Below, in pieces: positions 7,799-16,361 of a stretch of DNA of 64,000 nucleotides. The stretch spans positions 244,561 to 308,560 of the forward strand of contig JYOB01000008.1 of the NCBI GenBank assembly GCA_000955795.1, written 5' to 3'. Position 1 is the stretch's first letter. Each line of letters starts with the position of its first letter. Below the pieces are notes generated by a model. It had not been told where the DNA came from, made no database searches, and saw only the letters and a program-made list of their open reading frames with translations. The position numbers and the translations under genes were made by a program. The stretch is from Burkholderiaceae bacterium 26 (GTDB lineage: Bacteria > Pseudomonadota > Gammaproteobacteria > Burkholderiales > Burkholderiaceae).

Positions 7799-8833
7799 TC
7801 AGACGGATTTCCAGCGCAGCATCTCGCCGCCGCGCAGTGGCACCAGCGTCTGCTCACCGAACGGGACTTCGGCGGGAAGCTGCCATTGCGAGCGCGTGAG
7901 CGTGAGCGTGCCGGCGTTGCGTGGCAGACCGTAGAAGTCCGGCCCGTGCAGGCTCGCGAAGCCTTCGAGCTTGTCGAGCGCGTTGGCGTCTTCAAAGGCC
8001 TCGGCGTACAGCTCCATGGCGTGCAGCGCGGTGTAGCAGCCGGCGCACCCGCAGGCGTGTTCCTTCACACCCTTGGCGTGCGGCGCACTGTCAGTACCAA
8101 GGAAGAACCGCGGGTGGCCCGAGGTCGCCGCGGCCACCAGCGCCAGGCGGTGCGTTTCACGCTTGAGCACCGGCAGGCAGTAGTAATGCGGGCGGATGCC
8201 GCCGACAAACAGTGCGTTGCGGTTGTACAGCAGGTGGTGCGCGGTGATGGTCGCTCCAACCGGGCCCTCCGCATCGCGCACGTATTCGGCAGCGTGCTTG
8301 GTCGTGATGTGCTCGAACACGACCTTCAGCGCCGGGAAGTCGCGGCGCAGCGGCAGCATCACCGTGTCGATGAAGACGGCCTCGCGGTCGAAGATGTCGA
8401 CGGTCGGGTCAGTCACCTCGCCGTGCACGAGCAGCGGCATGCCGACTTCCTGCATGGCTTCGAGCGTCTTGGCGCAGCGGCGCAGGTCGGTGACGCCGGC
8501 ATCGCTGTTGGTGGTGGCGCCGGCCGGGTACAGCTTCACGCCGTGGATGAAACCGCTGGCGCGGGCCTCACGAATGACGTCGGGCGAGGTGTTATCGGTC
8601 AGGTACAGCGTCATCAGCGGCTCGAACTGCGTGCCGGCTGGCAACGCGGCGAGAATACGCTCGCGGTAGGCGCGCGCCTGCGCAGTCGTGGTCACCGGTG
8701 GCTTGAGGTTGGGCATGATGATCGCCCGGCCGAACTGGCGTGCGGTATCGCCCACCACATCGGCGAGGGCATCGCCATCGCGCAGGTGCAGGTGCCAGTC
8801 ATCGGGGCGGACGATCGTAAGAGTGTCGGTCAT
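7799..8833 (-). CDS. pyrC: Dihydroorotase
   Basis: Third step of pyrimidine synthesis, the reversible cyclisation of carbamoyl-aspartate to dihydroorotate. The 344-residue protein is the PyrC (class II) form. It has the zinc-binding H-L-H-L-R-D motif at residues 14-19, the carboxylated-lysine region [12 protein letters not shown], the L-L-V-H-G-E-V-T-D histidine motif and a C-terminal G-T-D-S-A-P-H aspartate. The start at 8833 (M-T-D-T-L-T) fits the family; the frame is open a little further upstream. DUF3025 follows with no gap. Confidence 0.96.
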   Translation of the reverse strand: MTDTLTIVRPDDWHLHLRDGDALADVVGDTARQFGRAIIMPNLKPPVTTTAQARAYRERILAALPAGTQFEPLMTLYLTDNTSPDVIREARASGFIHGVKLYPAGATTNSDAGVTDLRRCAKTLEAMQEVGMPLLVHGEVTDPTVDIFDREAVFIDTVMLPLRRDFPALKVVFEHITTKHAAEYVRDAEGPVGATITAHHLLYNRNALFVGGIRPHYYCLPVLKRETHRLALVAAATSGHPRFFLGTDSAPHAKGVKEHACGCAGCYTALHAMELYAEAFEDANALDKLEGFASLHGPDFYGLPRNAGTLTLTRSQWQLPAEVPFGEQTLVPLRGGEMLRWKSV

Positions 8834-8866
8834 GGTGCGTGCAGAAACGGTCAGCAAAAACGTGAA

Positions 8867-10165
8867 TCAGAGAATCAGGATGACGCGGTAGTCATTGACG
8901 TTGGTGCGCGTCGGGCCGGTAACGATCAGGTCATCGGCAGCGGCAAAGAAACCGTAGGCGTCGTGTGCGTCGAGCGCGGCGCGGGCGGCGATGCCCTTGG
9001 CGGCGGCGCGGGCGATGGAGTCGGGGTCAAGCAGCGCACCCGCATTGTCCTCCGATCCGTCGATGCCGTCTGTATCGGCAGCGAGCGCATACACATCGCC
9101 CATGTCCTCGAACGAGATGCCGAGCGAGAGCAGGAACTCCGCGCAGCGCCCGCCGCGGCCGCCGGTCAGGCCCGGTGGAATCGTCACCGTGCATTCGCCG
9201 CCGGAGATCAGTGCCACCGGCGCCACAAACGGCGTGCCGTGCTGTCGCACTTGGCGCGCCAGCGCCCCATATACCTGGGCGACCTCGCGCGCCTCGCCGG
9301 TCACCGTGTCGCCGAGGATGGCCGTGCGGATACCGCGCGCCGCAAAGACCTGCGCACCGGCCTGGAGGCTCTGTTGCGCGGTGGCAATGACGTGATTGGT
9401 CACGCGTGCAAAGCAGGCGTCGCCGGGCTTGGGCGTTTCGGCAATCTCGCCGCGTGCTCCACATTCCAGGTGTGCGCGCACGGTATCTGGCATCTGGGCG
9501 CCCCAGCGTTTCAGGATGCCAAGCGCATCGGCGTAGGTGCTTGTATCTGGCACGGTCGGGCCGCTCGCGATGGCGCTCGGGTCGTCGCCAGCCACGTCGG
9601 AAACAATCAGCGTTGTGACCGGCGCGTGCGATGCGGCGGCAAGGCGCCCGCCTTGAATGCGCGACAGATGCTTGCGCACGATGTTCATGTCGGTAATGGG
9701 CGCACCGCAGCGCAGCAGCTCGCGCGTCACGGCTTTCAGATCGGACATCGGGATGCCCTCGGCAGGCAGCGACAGCAGGCTGGAGCCTCCGCCGGAGACA
9801 AGGACAATCAGGCGGTCGTTCTCGGTGAGCGCGCAGACGCGATCCAGGATTTCCTGCGCGGCTTGTTCGCCAGCCTCGTCCGGCACCGGGTGCCCTGCTT
9901 CAATGACGCGGATGTGCTCGGTCGGCAACCCATGCGCATAGCGCGTGACGACCAGTCCTTCGACCTGCGCGCGGCCGGCATAGGCCTGCTCGACAGCCAG
10001 CGCCATCGATGCAGCTGCCTTGCCGGCGCCGACCACCAGCGTCTTGCCGCCGGCATGCGGCGGCGGGAGGAAGTTTGCGACGATCTTGAGCGGGTCGGCC
10101 GCGCCCACGGCGGCGGCGTAGCTCTCCAGCAGGAGGGCGCGGGCGGCGGTGCGGTCGAGCTTCAT
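8867..10165 (-). CDS. Glycerate 2-kinase (GckA/TtuD type, MOFRL family)
   Basis: A 432-residue cytoplasmic enzyme that phosphorylates glycerate to 2-phosphoglycerate; older annotations call the family hydroxypyruvate reductase TtuD. The N-terminal DUF4147 domain carries V-V-G-A-G-K-A-A and L-V-S-G-G-G-S-S-L-L. The C-terminal MOFRL domain carries L-I-S-G-G-E-C-T-V-T and A-A-D-T-D-G-I-D-G. It lies 33 bp upstream of pyrC on the same strand, and I see no pathway link between them. The divergent neighbour is the amidotransferase gene. Confidence 0.88.
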   Translation of the reverse strand: MKLDRTAARALLLESYAAAVGAADPLKIVANFLPPPHAGGKTLVVGAGKAAASMALAVEQAYAGRAQVEGLVVTRYAHGLPTEHIRVIEAGHPVPDEAGEQAAQEILDRVCALTENDRLIVLVSGGGSSLLSLPAEGIPMSDLKAVTRELLRCGAPITDMNIVRKHLSRIQGGRLAAASHAPVTTLIVSDVAGDDPSAIASGPTVPDTSTYADALGILKRWGAQMPDTVRAHLECGARGEIAETPKPGDACFARVTNHVIATAQQSLQAGAQVFAARGIRTAILGDTVTGEAREVAQVYGALARQVRQHGTPFVAPVALISGGECTVTIPPGLTGGRGGRCAEFLLSLGISFEDMGDVYALAADTDGIDGSEDNAGALLDPDSIARAAAKGIAARAALDAHDAYGFFAAADDLIVTGPTRTNVNDYRVILIL

Positions 10166-10261
10166 GGGAATGGCTTCCGGTTAAGGCAATCTGGAGGCGG
10201 TGGCGCGCGGCATGTGCGCAACGCCCGGCCCCCAGGCGCGGCGCCGTGAAGACGAAGGCGC

Positions 10262-10303
10262 TTGGCACCCCCGGCGGCCGGCAGGATAATGATCATTTTA
10301 TTG
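10262..10303 (+). promoter_or_regulatory. Promoter of the class II amidotransferase gene with a Fur-like site
   Basis: TTGGCA (10262-10267) and GATAAT (10285-10290) are spaced 17 bp apart, and each matches consensus at 5 of 6 positions. The start would lie near 10297, 27 nt before the ATG. The 19 bp from the -10 box (10285-10303) match a canonical Fur box at 13 positions by my hand count, the first nine consecutively. Fur control is therefore possible but unproven. Confidence 0.55.
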
Positions 10304-10323
10304 CATCCGACTTTTCCCCCACC

Positions 10324-11154
10324 ATGTGCCAGCTGCTGGGCATGAACTGCGCTGAACCGACCGATGTGACGTTCTCGTTCACGGGGTTCGCTGCGCGCGG
10401 TGGCGTGACCGACCACCATGCCGACGGCTTCGGCGTCGCCTTCTTCGAAGACAAGGCGTGCCGCCTGTTCATCGACAACCAGTCTGCCGGCACCTCGCCG
10501 GTGGCGGATCTGGTCAAGCGTTACCCGATCAAGTCCAAGAACGTCATCTCGCACATCCGCAAGGCGACGCAGGGCACGGTGCGACTGGAAAACTGCCACC
10601 CCTTCATGCGTGAGCTGTGGGGCAGGCACTGGATCTTCGCCCACAACGGCGACCTGAAGAACTTCTCGCCGTTCCTCTCGGGCGTCTATCAGCCCGTGGG
10701 CGATACCGACAGCGAGCTCGCCTTCTGTTTCATCATGCAGGCGCTGCGCAAGCGCTTTCCGGGTTCGCAGCCGCCGCTCAACGAGCTGTTCTACGCGCTT
10801 TCCGACATCACCAAGGAAATCACCCGCTACGGCGTGTTCAATTTCTTGCTGTGCAACGGGCAGGCCCAGTTCGCGCATTGCTCGACGCGGCTGTATTACA
10901 TCGTGCGGCAGTGGCCGTTCTCGACGGCGCATTTGATCGACGCCGACATGACAATCGACTTCGCCAAATACACGACGCCTGCCGACCGCGTGGCTGTCAT
11001 CGCCACCGCGCCGCTCACCGACAACGAAGTCTGGACGCAATTCGTGCCGGGCGAGCTGCTGATGTTCGAATCGGGCCAGGCCACGATGGCCACCAAGGTG
11101 CCGATTCCGGAAGCCGTGCAGATCGCCAACGCAGCCAACACCGCCTGCACCTGA
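10324..11154 (+). CDS. Class II glutamine amidotransferase (YafJ-like)
   Basis: A 276-residue protein with an N-terminal nucleophile glutamine amidotransferase fold. The start at 10324 places Cys at position 2 (M-C-Q-L-L-G-M-N), exposed as catalytic nucleophile after Met removal. A histidine and asparagine cluster (N-C-H-P-F, A-H-N-G-D-L) and a G-D-T-D-S-E motif follow. The family includes YafJ and EgtC. With no synthase domain or pathway neighbours, the substrate is unknown. It has its own promoter and a strong terminator. Confidence 0.85.
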   Translation: MCQLLGMNCAEPTDVTFSFTGFAARGGVTDHHADGFGVAFFEDKACRLFIDNQSAGTSPVADLVKRYPIKSKNVISHIRKATQGTVRLENCHPFMRELWGRHWIFAHNGDLKNFSPFLSGVYQPVGDTDSELAFCFIMQALRKRFPGSQPPLNELFYALSDITKEITRYGVFNFLLCNGQAQFAHCSTRLYYIVRQWPFSTAHLIDADMTIDFAKYTTPADRVAVIATAPLTDNEVWTQFVPGELLMFESGQATMATKVPIPEAVQIANAANTACT

Positions 11155-11170
11155 CGCCGCATCGCCCATA

Positions 11171-11201
11171 AAAAAAGCCGCTCTCGAAAGAGCGGCTTTT
11201 T
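11171..11201. terminator. Bidirectional terminator, amidotransferase gene/gltL
   Basis: An 8-bp stem GCCGCTCT/AGAGCGGC with a CGAA loop (11177-11196), A-rich on the left and T5 on the right. It ends both the amidotransferase gene and the gltIJKL operon. Confidence 0.92.
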
Positions 11202-11219
11202 GTTGCCGGGAACCGTCGA

Positions 11220-11954
11220 TCAATGCGACAGGATCTTCGACAGGAACTGCTTGGCACGGTCGGAACGAGCGTCGATGTTGCCGAAGAACTCTTCCTTCTC
11301 GCAGTCTTCAACGATGCAGCCCTGGTCCATGAAGATCACGCGGTTGGCAACCTTGCGAGCGAAGCCCATTTCGTGGGTCACGCACATCATGGTCATACCT
11401 TCCTTGGCCAGTTCCACCATCACGTCGAGCACTTCGTTGACCATTTCCGGGTCCAGCGCGGAGGTCGGCTCGTCGAACAGCATGCAGATCGGGTCCATCG
11501 ACAGCGCGCGTGCGATTGCCACGCGCTGCTGCTGACCGCCCGACAGTTGGCCCGGGTACTTGGCAGCGTGCGCCTTCAGGCCCACGCGATCCAGATACTT
11601 CAGGCCCTTGGCCATGGCTTCCTCTTTTGAGCGGCCCAGCACCTTTTGCTGCGCGATCGTCAGATTCTCGGTAATCGACAGGTGTGGAAACAGCTCGAAG
11701 TTCTGGAACACCATGCCCACGCGCGAGCGCAGCTTCGGCAGGTTCGTGCCCTTGGCGCCCACCGAGGTGCCGTCGACGAAGATCTCGCCCTTCTGGAACG
11801 GCTCCAGCGCATTGACGGTCTTGATGAGCGTGGACTTGCCCGAACCCGACGGGCCGCACACCACCACCACTTCACTCTTCTTCACGCTGGTGGTGCAATC
11901 GGTCAGCACCTGGAAGCTGCCGTACCACTTGGAAACGTTCTTGATCTCGATCAT
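11220..11954 (-). CDS. gltL: Glutamate/aspartate ABC transporter, ATP-binding protein
   Basis: Cytoplasmic ATPase of the polar amino-acid importer. The 244-residue protein has Walker [10 protein letters not shown], signature [13 protein letters not shown] and Walker [15 protein letters not shown], with the MetN/GlnQ-type H-loop V-T-H-E-M-G-F-A. The start at 11954 (M-I-E-I-K-N-V-S) overlaps the gltK stop as ATGA, so the genes are coupled. It is the last gene of gltIJKL. Specificity is assigned from similarity to GltL and the order of the operon. Confidence 0.93.
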   Translation of the reverse strand: MIEIKNVSKWYGSFQVLTDCTTSVKKSEVVVVCGPSGSGKSTLIKTVNALEPFQKGEIFVDGTSVGAKGTNLPKLRSRVGMVFQNFELFPHLSITENLTIAQQKVLGRSKEEAMAKGLKYLDRVGLKAHAAKYPGQLSGGQQQRVAIARALSMDPICMLFDEPTSALDPEMVNEVLDVMVELAKEGMTMMCVTHEMGFARKVANRVIFMDQGCIVEDCEKEEFFGNIDARSDRAKQFLSKILSH

Positions 11955-12634
11955 TGGGTCACCTTCTTCTGAAGTCGCTTCACCAGCACGGAGGCGCCGA
12001 AGCAGATCACGAAATAGCACAAGCCGGCAAACAGCAGCAGCTCGACGATACGGCCGTCGCGCTCACCGATGTTGTATGCCTGCGTAAAGAAGTCCGACAG
12101 CGCGCTCACATACACCAGCGACGTATCCTGGAACAAGACGATGGCCTGGGTGAGCAGCAGCGGAATCATGTTGCGGAATGCCTGCGGCAGGACCACCAAG
12201 CGCATGGCCTGGCCATATGTCATGCCCATCGCATAGGCCGCGAACATCTGCCCGCGCGACACGCTCTGAATACCGGCGCGGATGATCTCCGAGTAATACG
12301 CCGCTTCAAACAGCGCGAAAGCGACCAGCGCAGACATCATGCGCATGTCGGTCGCCGGCGACAGATCGAAGAGCTTCTGCAGCAACTGCGGCACGATCAG
12401 GAAAAACCACAACAGCACCATCACCAGCGGGATGGACCGGAAGAGGTTCACGTACGCCTGCCCGAACCACTGCAGCGGTTTGATGCCGGAGAGGCGCATC
12501 ATCGCGAGCAGCGTGCCCCACACGATGCCGACCAGGATGGCCGTGCCCGTGATCTGGAGCGAGAGGACCATCCCCTCGCCGAGCACGCGCATGTTGTCGA
12601 CGTTGATGGACGAGAAATCGAATTGATAAGCCAT
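11951..12634 (-). CDS. gltK: Glutamate/aspartate ABC transporter permease GltK
   Basis: Inner-membrane permease subunit of 227 residues with about five transmembrane helices. It has the binding-protein-dependent EAA loop near residues 110-135 ([16 protein letters not shown]), typical of the HisM/GlnP family. It begins 17 bp after gltJ and overlaps gltL. It forms the translocation channel together with GltJ. Confidence 0.92.
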   Translation of the reverse strand: MAYQFDFSSINVDNMRVLGEGMVLSLQITGTAILVGIVWGTLLAMMRLSGIKPLQWFGQAYVNLFRSIPLVMVLLWFFLIVPQLLQKLFDLSPATDMRMMSALVAFALFEAAYYSEIIRAGIQSVSRGQMFAAYAMGMTYGQAMRLVVLPQAFRNMIPLLLTQAIVLFQDTSLVYVSALSDFFTQAYNIGERDGRIVELLLFAGLCYFVICFGASVLVKRLQKKVTQ

Positions 12635-12651
12635 GAAGAGTCCTCGCCCGA

Positions 12652-13380
12652 TTACTTGCCACCGATGAAGCCAGGCAGCCGGGAACGTGCTTCCACCCAG
12701 CGCATCAGGCCCATTACGGTCAGGTTGATCAGCATGTACATCAGCGTCACGGCGATGAACGATTCGTACGGCTGCGCGGTGTAGTCAACCAGCTGGCGAC
12801 CCTGTGCGGCAAGCTCCAGCAAACCGATGGTCGACGCCACGGCCGAGTTCTTGAAGATATTCAGAAACTCAGACGTGAGCGGCGGCACGATGATACGGAA
12901 CGACATCGGCAGCATCACGTAGCGATACGTCTGCGCCAGCGTGAAGCCCATGGCCAGGCCGGCGTTGCGTTGACCGCGCGGAAGCGAATTGATACCTGAG
13001 CGCACCTGCTCGCAGACACGCGCGGCGGTAAACGTGCCAAGACACAGCATCGCAGACAGGAACATCGCCGTATTGGGGTTCATCTGCTTGATGTAATCGC
13101 CACCCGGCACGAGTTCGGGCATGACGAAGTACCAGATGAAGAGCTGCACAATCAGCGGAATGTTGCGGAACAGCTCAACGTACGCTGCGGCCAGGCCCGA
13201 CAGCCACTTGTTCGGCACCGTACGCAGCACGCCCAGCACGGAGCCGATGACGAGCGCAATGATCCAGGAAGACAAGCCAAGCACGACGGTGGTCTTCAAC
13301 CCCGCCAGCAGCCAGTCCAGATAGGTCTGATTCTGGGCGGCCTCCGTAAAGAAGACGCCCCAGTTCCAGTGGTAATTCAT
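12652..13380 (-). CDS. gltJ: Glutamate/aspartate ABC transporter permease GltJ
   Basis: Second permease subunit, 242 residues with about five transmembrane helices and the amino-acid permease EAA region ([17 protein letters not shown]). The N-terminus [10 protein letters not shown] is characteristic of GltJ. It is separated from gltI by a 98-bp gap that holds a stable hairpin, which probably lowers expression of the membrane genes relative to the binding protein. Confidence 0.92.
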   Translation of the reverse strand: MNYHWNWGVFFTEAAQNQTYLDWLLAGLKTTVVLGLSSWIIALVIGSVLGVLRTVPNKWLSGLAAAYVELFRNIPLIVQLFIWYFVMPELVPGGDYIKQMNPNTAMFLSAMLCLGTFTAARVCEQVRSGINSLPRGQRNAGLAMGFTLAQTYRYVMLPMSFRIIVPPLTSEFLNIFKNSAVASTIGLLELAAQGRQLVDYTAQPYESFIAVTLMYMLINLTVMGLMRWVEARSRLPGFIGGK

Positions 13381-13390
13381 GATGGTTCCC

Positions 13391-13443
13391 TCAAAAAGAA
13401 ACGGAAGGGAGAAGACCTGTTAACCGGCCTTTGCCTTCCGTTT
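13391..13443 (-). terminator. Intra-operon hairpin/attenuator between gltI and gltJ
   Basis: Perfect 10-bp arms AAACGGAAGG (13399-13408) and CCTTCCGTTT (13434-13443) enclose a 25-nt loop. On the minus strand they are followed by CTTTTTGAGG. This looks like a leaky terminator or mRNA-stabilising hairpin that favours the periplasmic binding protein over the membrane components. Confidence 0.7.
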
Positions 13444-13478
13444 CATGACGCTTGTATCAGGCCCGTTGAGGGAGCCGA

Positions 13479-14387
13479 TCAGTCAAGAGCCTTGTCGTTC
13501 GGGTTCTTGATCAGCGCCTTCATGTCGTCCGACAGCGGGAACTCCATGTTCACGCCCTTGGGCGGAACCGGCTGTTCGAACCATTTCTTGTACTCGGCTG
13601 CGATCGAGCCGTCCTTCATCATGCCGGCGATGGTCTTGTCAGCCAGTGCCTTGAACGGCTTGTCGTCCTTGCGAACCATGCAGCCGTAGGCTTCGCGCGA
13701 TTGCGGCTTGGCCACGACCACCCAGTCAGTCGGGCTCTTGGCCTTGGCGCGCTCGCCGTACAGCAGGGCGTCATCCATCATGAACGCAACAGCGCGACCC
13801 GATTCCAGCGTCAGGAACGACTGGCCGTGGTCCTTCGTGCTGATGATGTTCATGCCCATCTGCTTTTCATCGTTCATCTTGCGCAGCAGGCGTTCCGACG
13901 TCGTGCCGGCGGTGGTCACGACGTTCTTGCCCTTGAGCTGTGCCCAGTCGGTGATGCCCGAATCCTTCTTCACCATGATGCGCGTGCCGATGATGAAGAT
14001 GGTGTTCGTGAACGATGCTTGCTTCTGGCGCTCGAGGTTGTTCGTGGTCGAGCCGCACTCCAGATCGATGGTGCCGTTCTGCAGCAGCGTGATGCGGTTT
14101 TGCGAAGTGACCGGGATCTCGTTGATCTTCAGATCCTTCAGGCCGAGCTGCTTCTTCACGTCCTCGGCAATCTTGGTGGCGACGTCGTACGAATAGCCGA
14201 TCGTGCGGACACCGCCGACGTTGTAGCTGAACGGAATCGACGAATCGCGCACGCCCAGCGTGATGGTGCCGGTGTCTTTGATCTTCTTGAGCGTACCAGT
14301 CAGCTCTTCTGCGTGGGCAGCGCTGCCGAATGTACCAACGGCGACACCAACGGCTGCAACCACGGTTGCCAGCTTGGCGAGGTTCAT
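13479..14387 (-). CDS. gltI: Glutamate/aspartate ABC transporter, periplasmic binding protein
   Basis: Solute-binding protein of family 3. The start at 14387 gives 302 residues with a Sec signal peptide (residues 1-26, cleavage after A-H-A). The family blocks are I-T-L-G-V-R-D-S-S-I-P-F-S-Y, R-I-T-L-L-Q-N-G-T-I-D-L-E-C-G and the mature C-terminal lobe. A good ribosome site (AAAAGGAGA) precedes the ATG, so the longer frame to 14516 is not used. It lies downstream of gdhA: glutamate uptake beside glutamate catabolism. Confidence 0.94.
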   Translation of the reverse strand: MNLAKLATVVAAVGVAVGTFGSAAHAEELTGTLKKIKDTGTITLGVRDSSIPFSYNVGGVRTIGYSYDVATKIAEDVKKQLGLKDLKINEIPVTSQNRITLLQNGTIDLECGSTTNNLERQKQASFTNTIFIIGTRIMVKKDSGITDWAQLKGKNVVTTAGTTSERLLRKMNDEKQMGMNIISTKDHGQSFLTLESGRAVAFMMDDALLYGERAKAKSPTDWVVVAKPQSREAYGCMVRKDDKPFKALADKTIAGMMKDGSIAAEYKKWFEQPVPPKGVNMEFPLSDDMKALIKNPNDKALD

Positions 14388-14908
14388 GAAAGTCTCCTTT
14401 TGACCATGAAAGAGAAAGACGGGACTGTACCAAAAAACGTTTGGCGACAGTATTGGTGTTGCCACTAAATCGTTGAATCCAACGGAGTTTTTCCTCTGGC
14501 GCGGACCCTGCCGCAACCGCGCTTTCCAGGCAACCGGATACCTTACGTTGTGCTTTTCCGAAAATCCGGAAAAGACGTGCAGCGCCAGACACGGCAGCGC
14601 CCTGCAACATCGGCACGCATGCCAGATTGCTTGAGCGAATCACCGCCAATTGCCAAGGAAAACAAGGGGAAATAAAGCCCGCCCGATGTGCGCTCTCTGT
14701 CGCTTAACGAACCCGACTTGAGGATGGGAAGGACGACGATGATGCCATCGCCCCTCTCATGGTGCGGTGCTCCGGAACGTTATGGTTCGTCCCATGAGCA
14801 CCGGCTTTCTTCAACCGTCGCGCATGGCCGCCTGATCGGCAGCAACGCGATAGACCAGTGCAGCGCCCTGGTGGGGCACCGCGCCGGTATTGACCAGCGC
14901 GTTGCCGA
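14388..14908 (-). other. gdhA-gltI intergenic region (521 bp)
   Basis: No gene is convincing here. It should hold the gdhA transcript end and the gltI promoter. I see a 7-bp stem (GGTGCTC/GAGCACC around 14767-14803) without a U tract, and the shared inverted repeat at 14553-14574. A weak promoter candidate on the minus strand is TTCAAC, 17 nt, AATACT, about 14450-14478. The first ~90 bp past the gdhA stop read open in another frame with strong third-position GC, but resemble no protein I know. Confidence 0.4.
14553..14574 (-). repeat. Inverted-repeat element, copy 2 (gltI upstream)
   Basis: On the minus strand it reads CTTTTCCGGATT, then TT, then CGGAAAAG. It shares the first 12 nt and the right arm with the element at the rplM start (5654-5678), in the same orientation. 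It lies about 165 bp upstream of the gltI ATG. No U run follows, so it is not a simple terminator. Confidence 0.6.
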
Positions 14909-16210
14909 TCAGGGGTACAGACCGCGCTCTTGGCGGGCCTGCAGAATCCGCGTACAGGCGATGATGAACGCCGCCGTACGCAGAGTAACCTTGTTGTCCT
15001 GCGCCACTTGCCAGACGCCACGGAAGGCGTCTTGCATGATCCGTACCAGGCGCTGGTTGATCTCGTCTTCGGTCCAGAAGAAGCTCGAGAAATCCTGCAC
15101 CCACTCGAAATAGCTGACCGTCACGCCGCCGGCGTTGGCAATCACGTCCGGGCAGACCAGGATGCCGCGATCGCGCAGGATGTCGTCCGCCTCAGGCGTT
15201 GTGGGGCCGTTTGCACCTTCCACGACAATCTTTGCCTTGATATGGGGCGCGTTCTTCGCAGTGATCTGGCCTTCCAGCGCGGCCGGAATCAGGAATTCGC
15301 AGTCCAGCGCCCAGAAGTCGTCTTGCGAGAGGGTCTCTGCAACAAAGCCGGCCACGCTGCCATTGTGGTCAACGTGCTTGATGAGCGCGTCGACATCCAG
15401 GCCGTTGCCGTTGAACACGATGCCCTTGTGGTCTTGCACGGCAATGACCTTGGCACCAGCGTCATGGAACAGCTTGGCGGCCACGCTGCCCACATTGCCG
15501 AAGCCCTGCACCACCACACGCGCGCCCTTGACATCGATGCCGAGGTTGCGTGCGGCTTCGCTGCCGACCACGAACACGCCGCGGCCAGTGGCTTCACGAC
15601 GGCCCAGGCTGCCGCCCAGTGCGATCGGCTTACCGGTCACCACGCCGGTGGCGGTGGAGCCTTCGTTCATGGAGTACGTGTCCATCATCCACGCCATGAT
15701 CTGCGCGTTGGTGTTCACGTCCGGAGCCGGAATGTCCTTGTTCGGGCCGATGATGATGCCGATCTCGCTGGTGTAGCGGCGGGTCAGGCGTTCGAGTTCA
15801 CCGGAAGACAGCTTGCGCGGGTCGACGCGGATACCGCCCTTGGCACCGCCGTACGGCACGTTCACGGCCGCGTTCTTCACCGACATCCACGCAGACAGCG
15901 CCATCACTTCCGACAGCGTCACGTCCTGGTGGAAACGCACGCCGCCCTTGCCCGGGCCGCGCGACGTGTTGTGTTGCACGCGGTAGCCTTCGAAGTGGGC
16001 GATTCGGCCATCGTCCATCTGGATCGGCACGTCGACGATCAGCGCGCGCTTGGGGCGCTTGAGCGTTTCAACCCAACGTGCGAGCGAGCCGAGATAGGGG
16101 GTGACCCGATCGACCTGCTGCAGATAGATGCCCCATGGGCCAAGATTGTCGGCCGGCAGATAGGACGGGATGGAGTGCTGGAGTGTCGACGGAGATGCGA
16201 CATTGGACAT
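14909..16210 (-). CDS. gdhA: Glutamate dehydrogenase (Glu/Leu/Phe/Val family)
   Basis: Interconverts glutamate with 2-oxoglutarate and ammonia. The 433-residue protein has the dimerisation/catalytic domain with Lys in [11 protein letters not shown] and the substrate motif P-A-P-D-V-N-T-N. The Rossmann domain carries G-F-G-N-V-G-S at about residue 235. Its length and motifs fit the hexameric 48-kDa class. The start at 16210 follows a clear AAGGAAGA ribosome site. Cofactor preference cannot be read with confidence. A perfect 25-bp palindrome lies about 100 bp upstream. Confidence 0.95.
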   Translation of the reverse strand: MSNVASPSTLQHSIPSYLPADNLGPWGIYLQQVDRVTPYLGSLARWVETLKRPKRALIVDVPIQMDDGRIAHFEGYRVQHNTSRGPGKGGVRFHQDVTLSEVMALSAWMSVKNAAVNVPYGGAKGGIRVDPRKLSSGELERLTRRYTSEIGIIIGPNKDIPAPDVNTNAQIMAWMMDTYSMNEGSTATGVVTGKPIALGGSLGRREATGRGVFVVGSEAARNLGIDVKGARVVVQGFGNVGSVAAKLFHDAGAKVIAVQDHKGIVFNGNGLDVDALIKHVDHNGSVAGFVAETLSQDDFWALDCEFLIPAALEGQITAKNAPHIKAKIVVEGANGPTTPEADDILRDRGILVCPDVIANAGGVTVSYFEWVQDFSSFFWTEDEINQRLVRIMQDAFRGVWQVAQDNKVTLRTAAFIIACTRILQARQERGLYP

Positions 16211-16313
16211 GGCTGTCTTCCTTTTTTGGACCTTGGTAAGGCCCTTCAAGTCCCACAAAATGCCCGCCAGCTTAGGGACCGCCCAGAACGAAATCCAATG
16301 CCGTTTTTACATC

Positions 16314-16338
16314 GGGTTATGCATTGGGCGCATAACCC
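16314..16338. promoter_or_regulatory. Perfect inverted repeat in the gdhA promoter region
   Basis: Arms GGGTTATGC and GCATAACCC surround 7 bp. Both arms are perfect over 9 bp. It lies between the LysR gene stop and the gdhA start and is not followed by a U run on either strand, so an operator is more likely than a terminator. The T-A spacing suits a LysR-type protein. Confidence 0.6.
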
Positions 16339-16361
16339 TACAATTGAACCCGACAGCCGGT

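Noticed and set aside
7646-10249. An 867-codon open frame on the plus strand
   Set aside because: Antisense to DUF3025, pyrC and glycerate kinase, all with clear motifs; the translation is low-complexity Arg/Ala/Gly/His.
14811-15104. Open frame running past the gdhA stop, suggesting a frameshifted longer GdhA
   Set aside because: GdhA ends in the family-typical Q-E-R-G-L-Y-P with normal length. The extension resembles nothing I know, so a frameshift is not needed.
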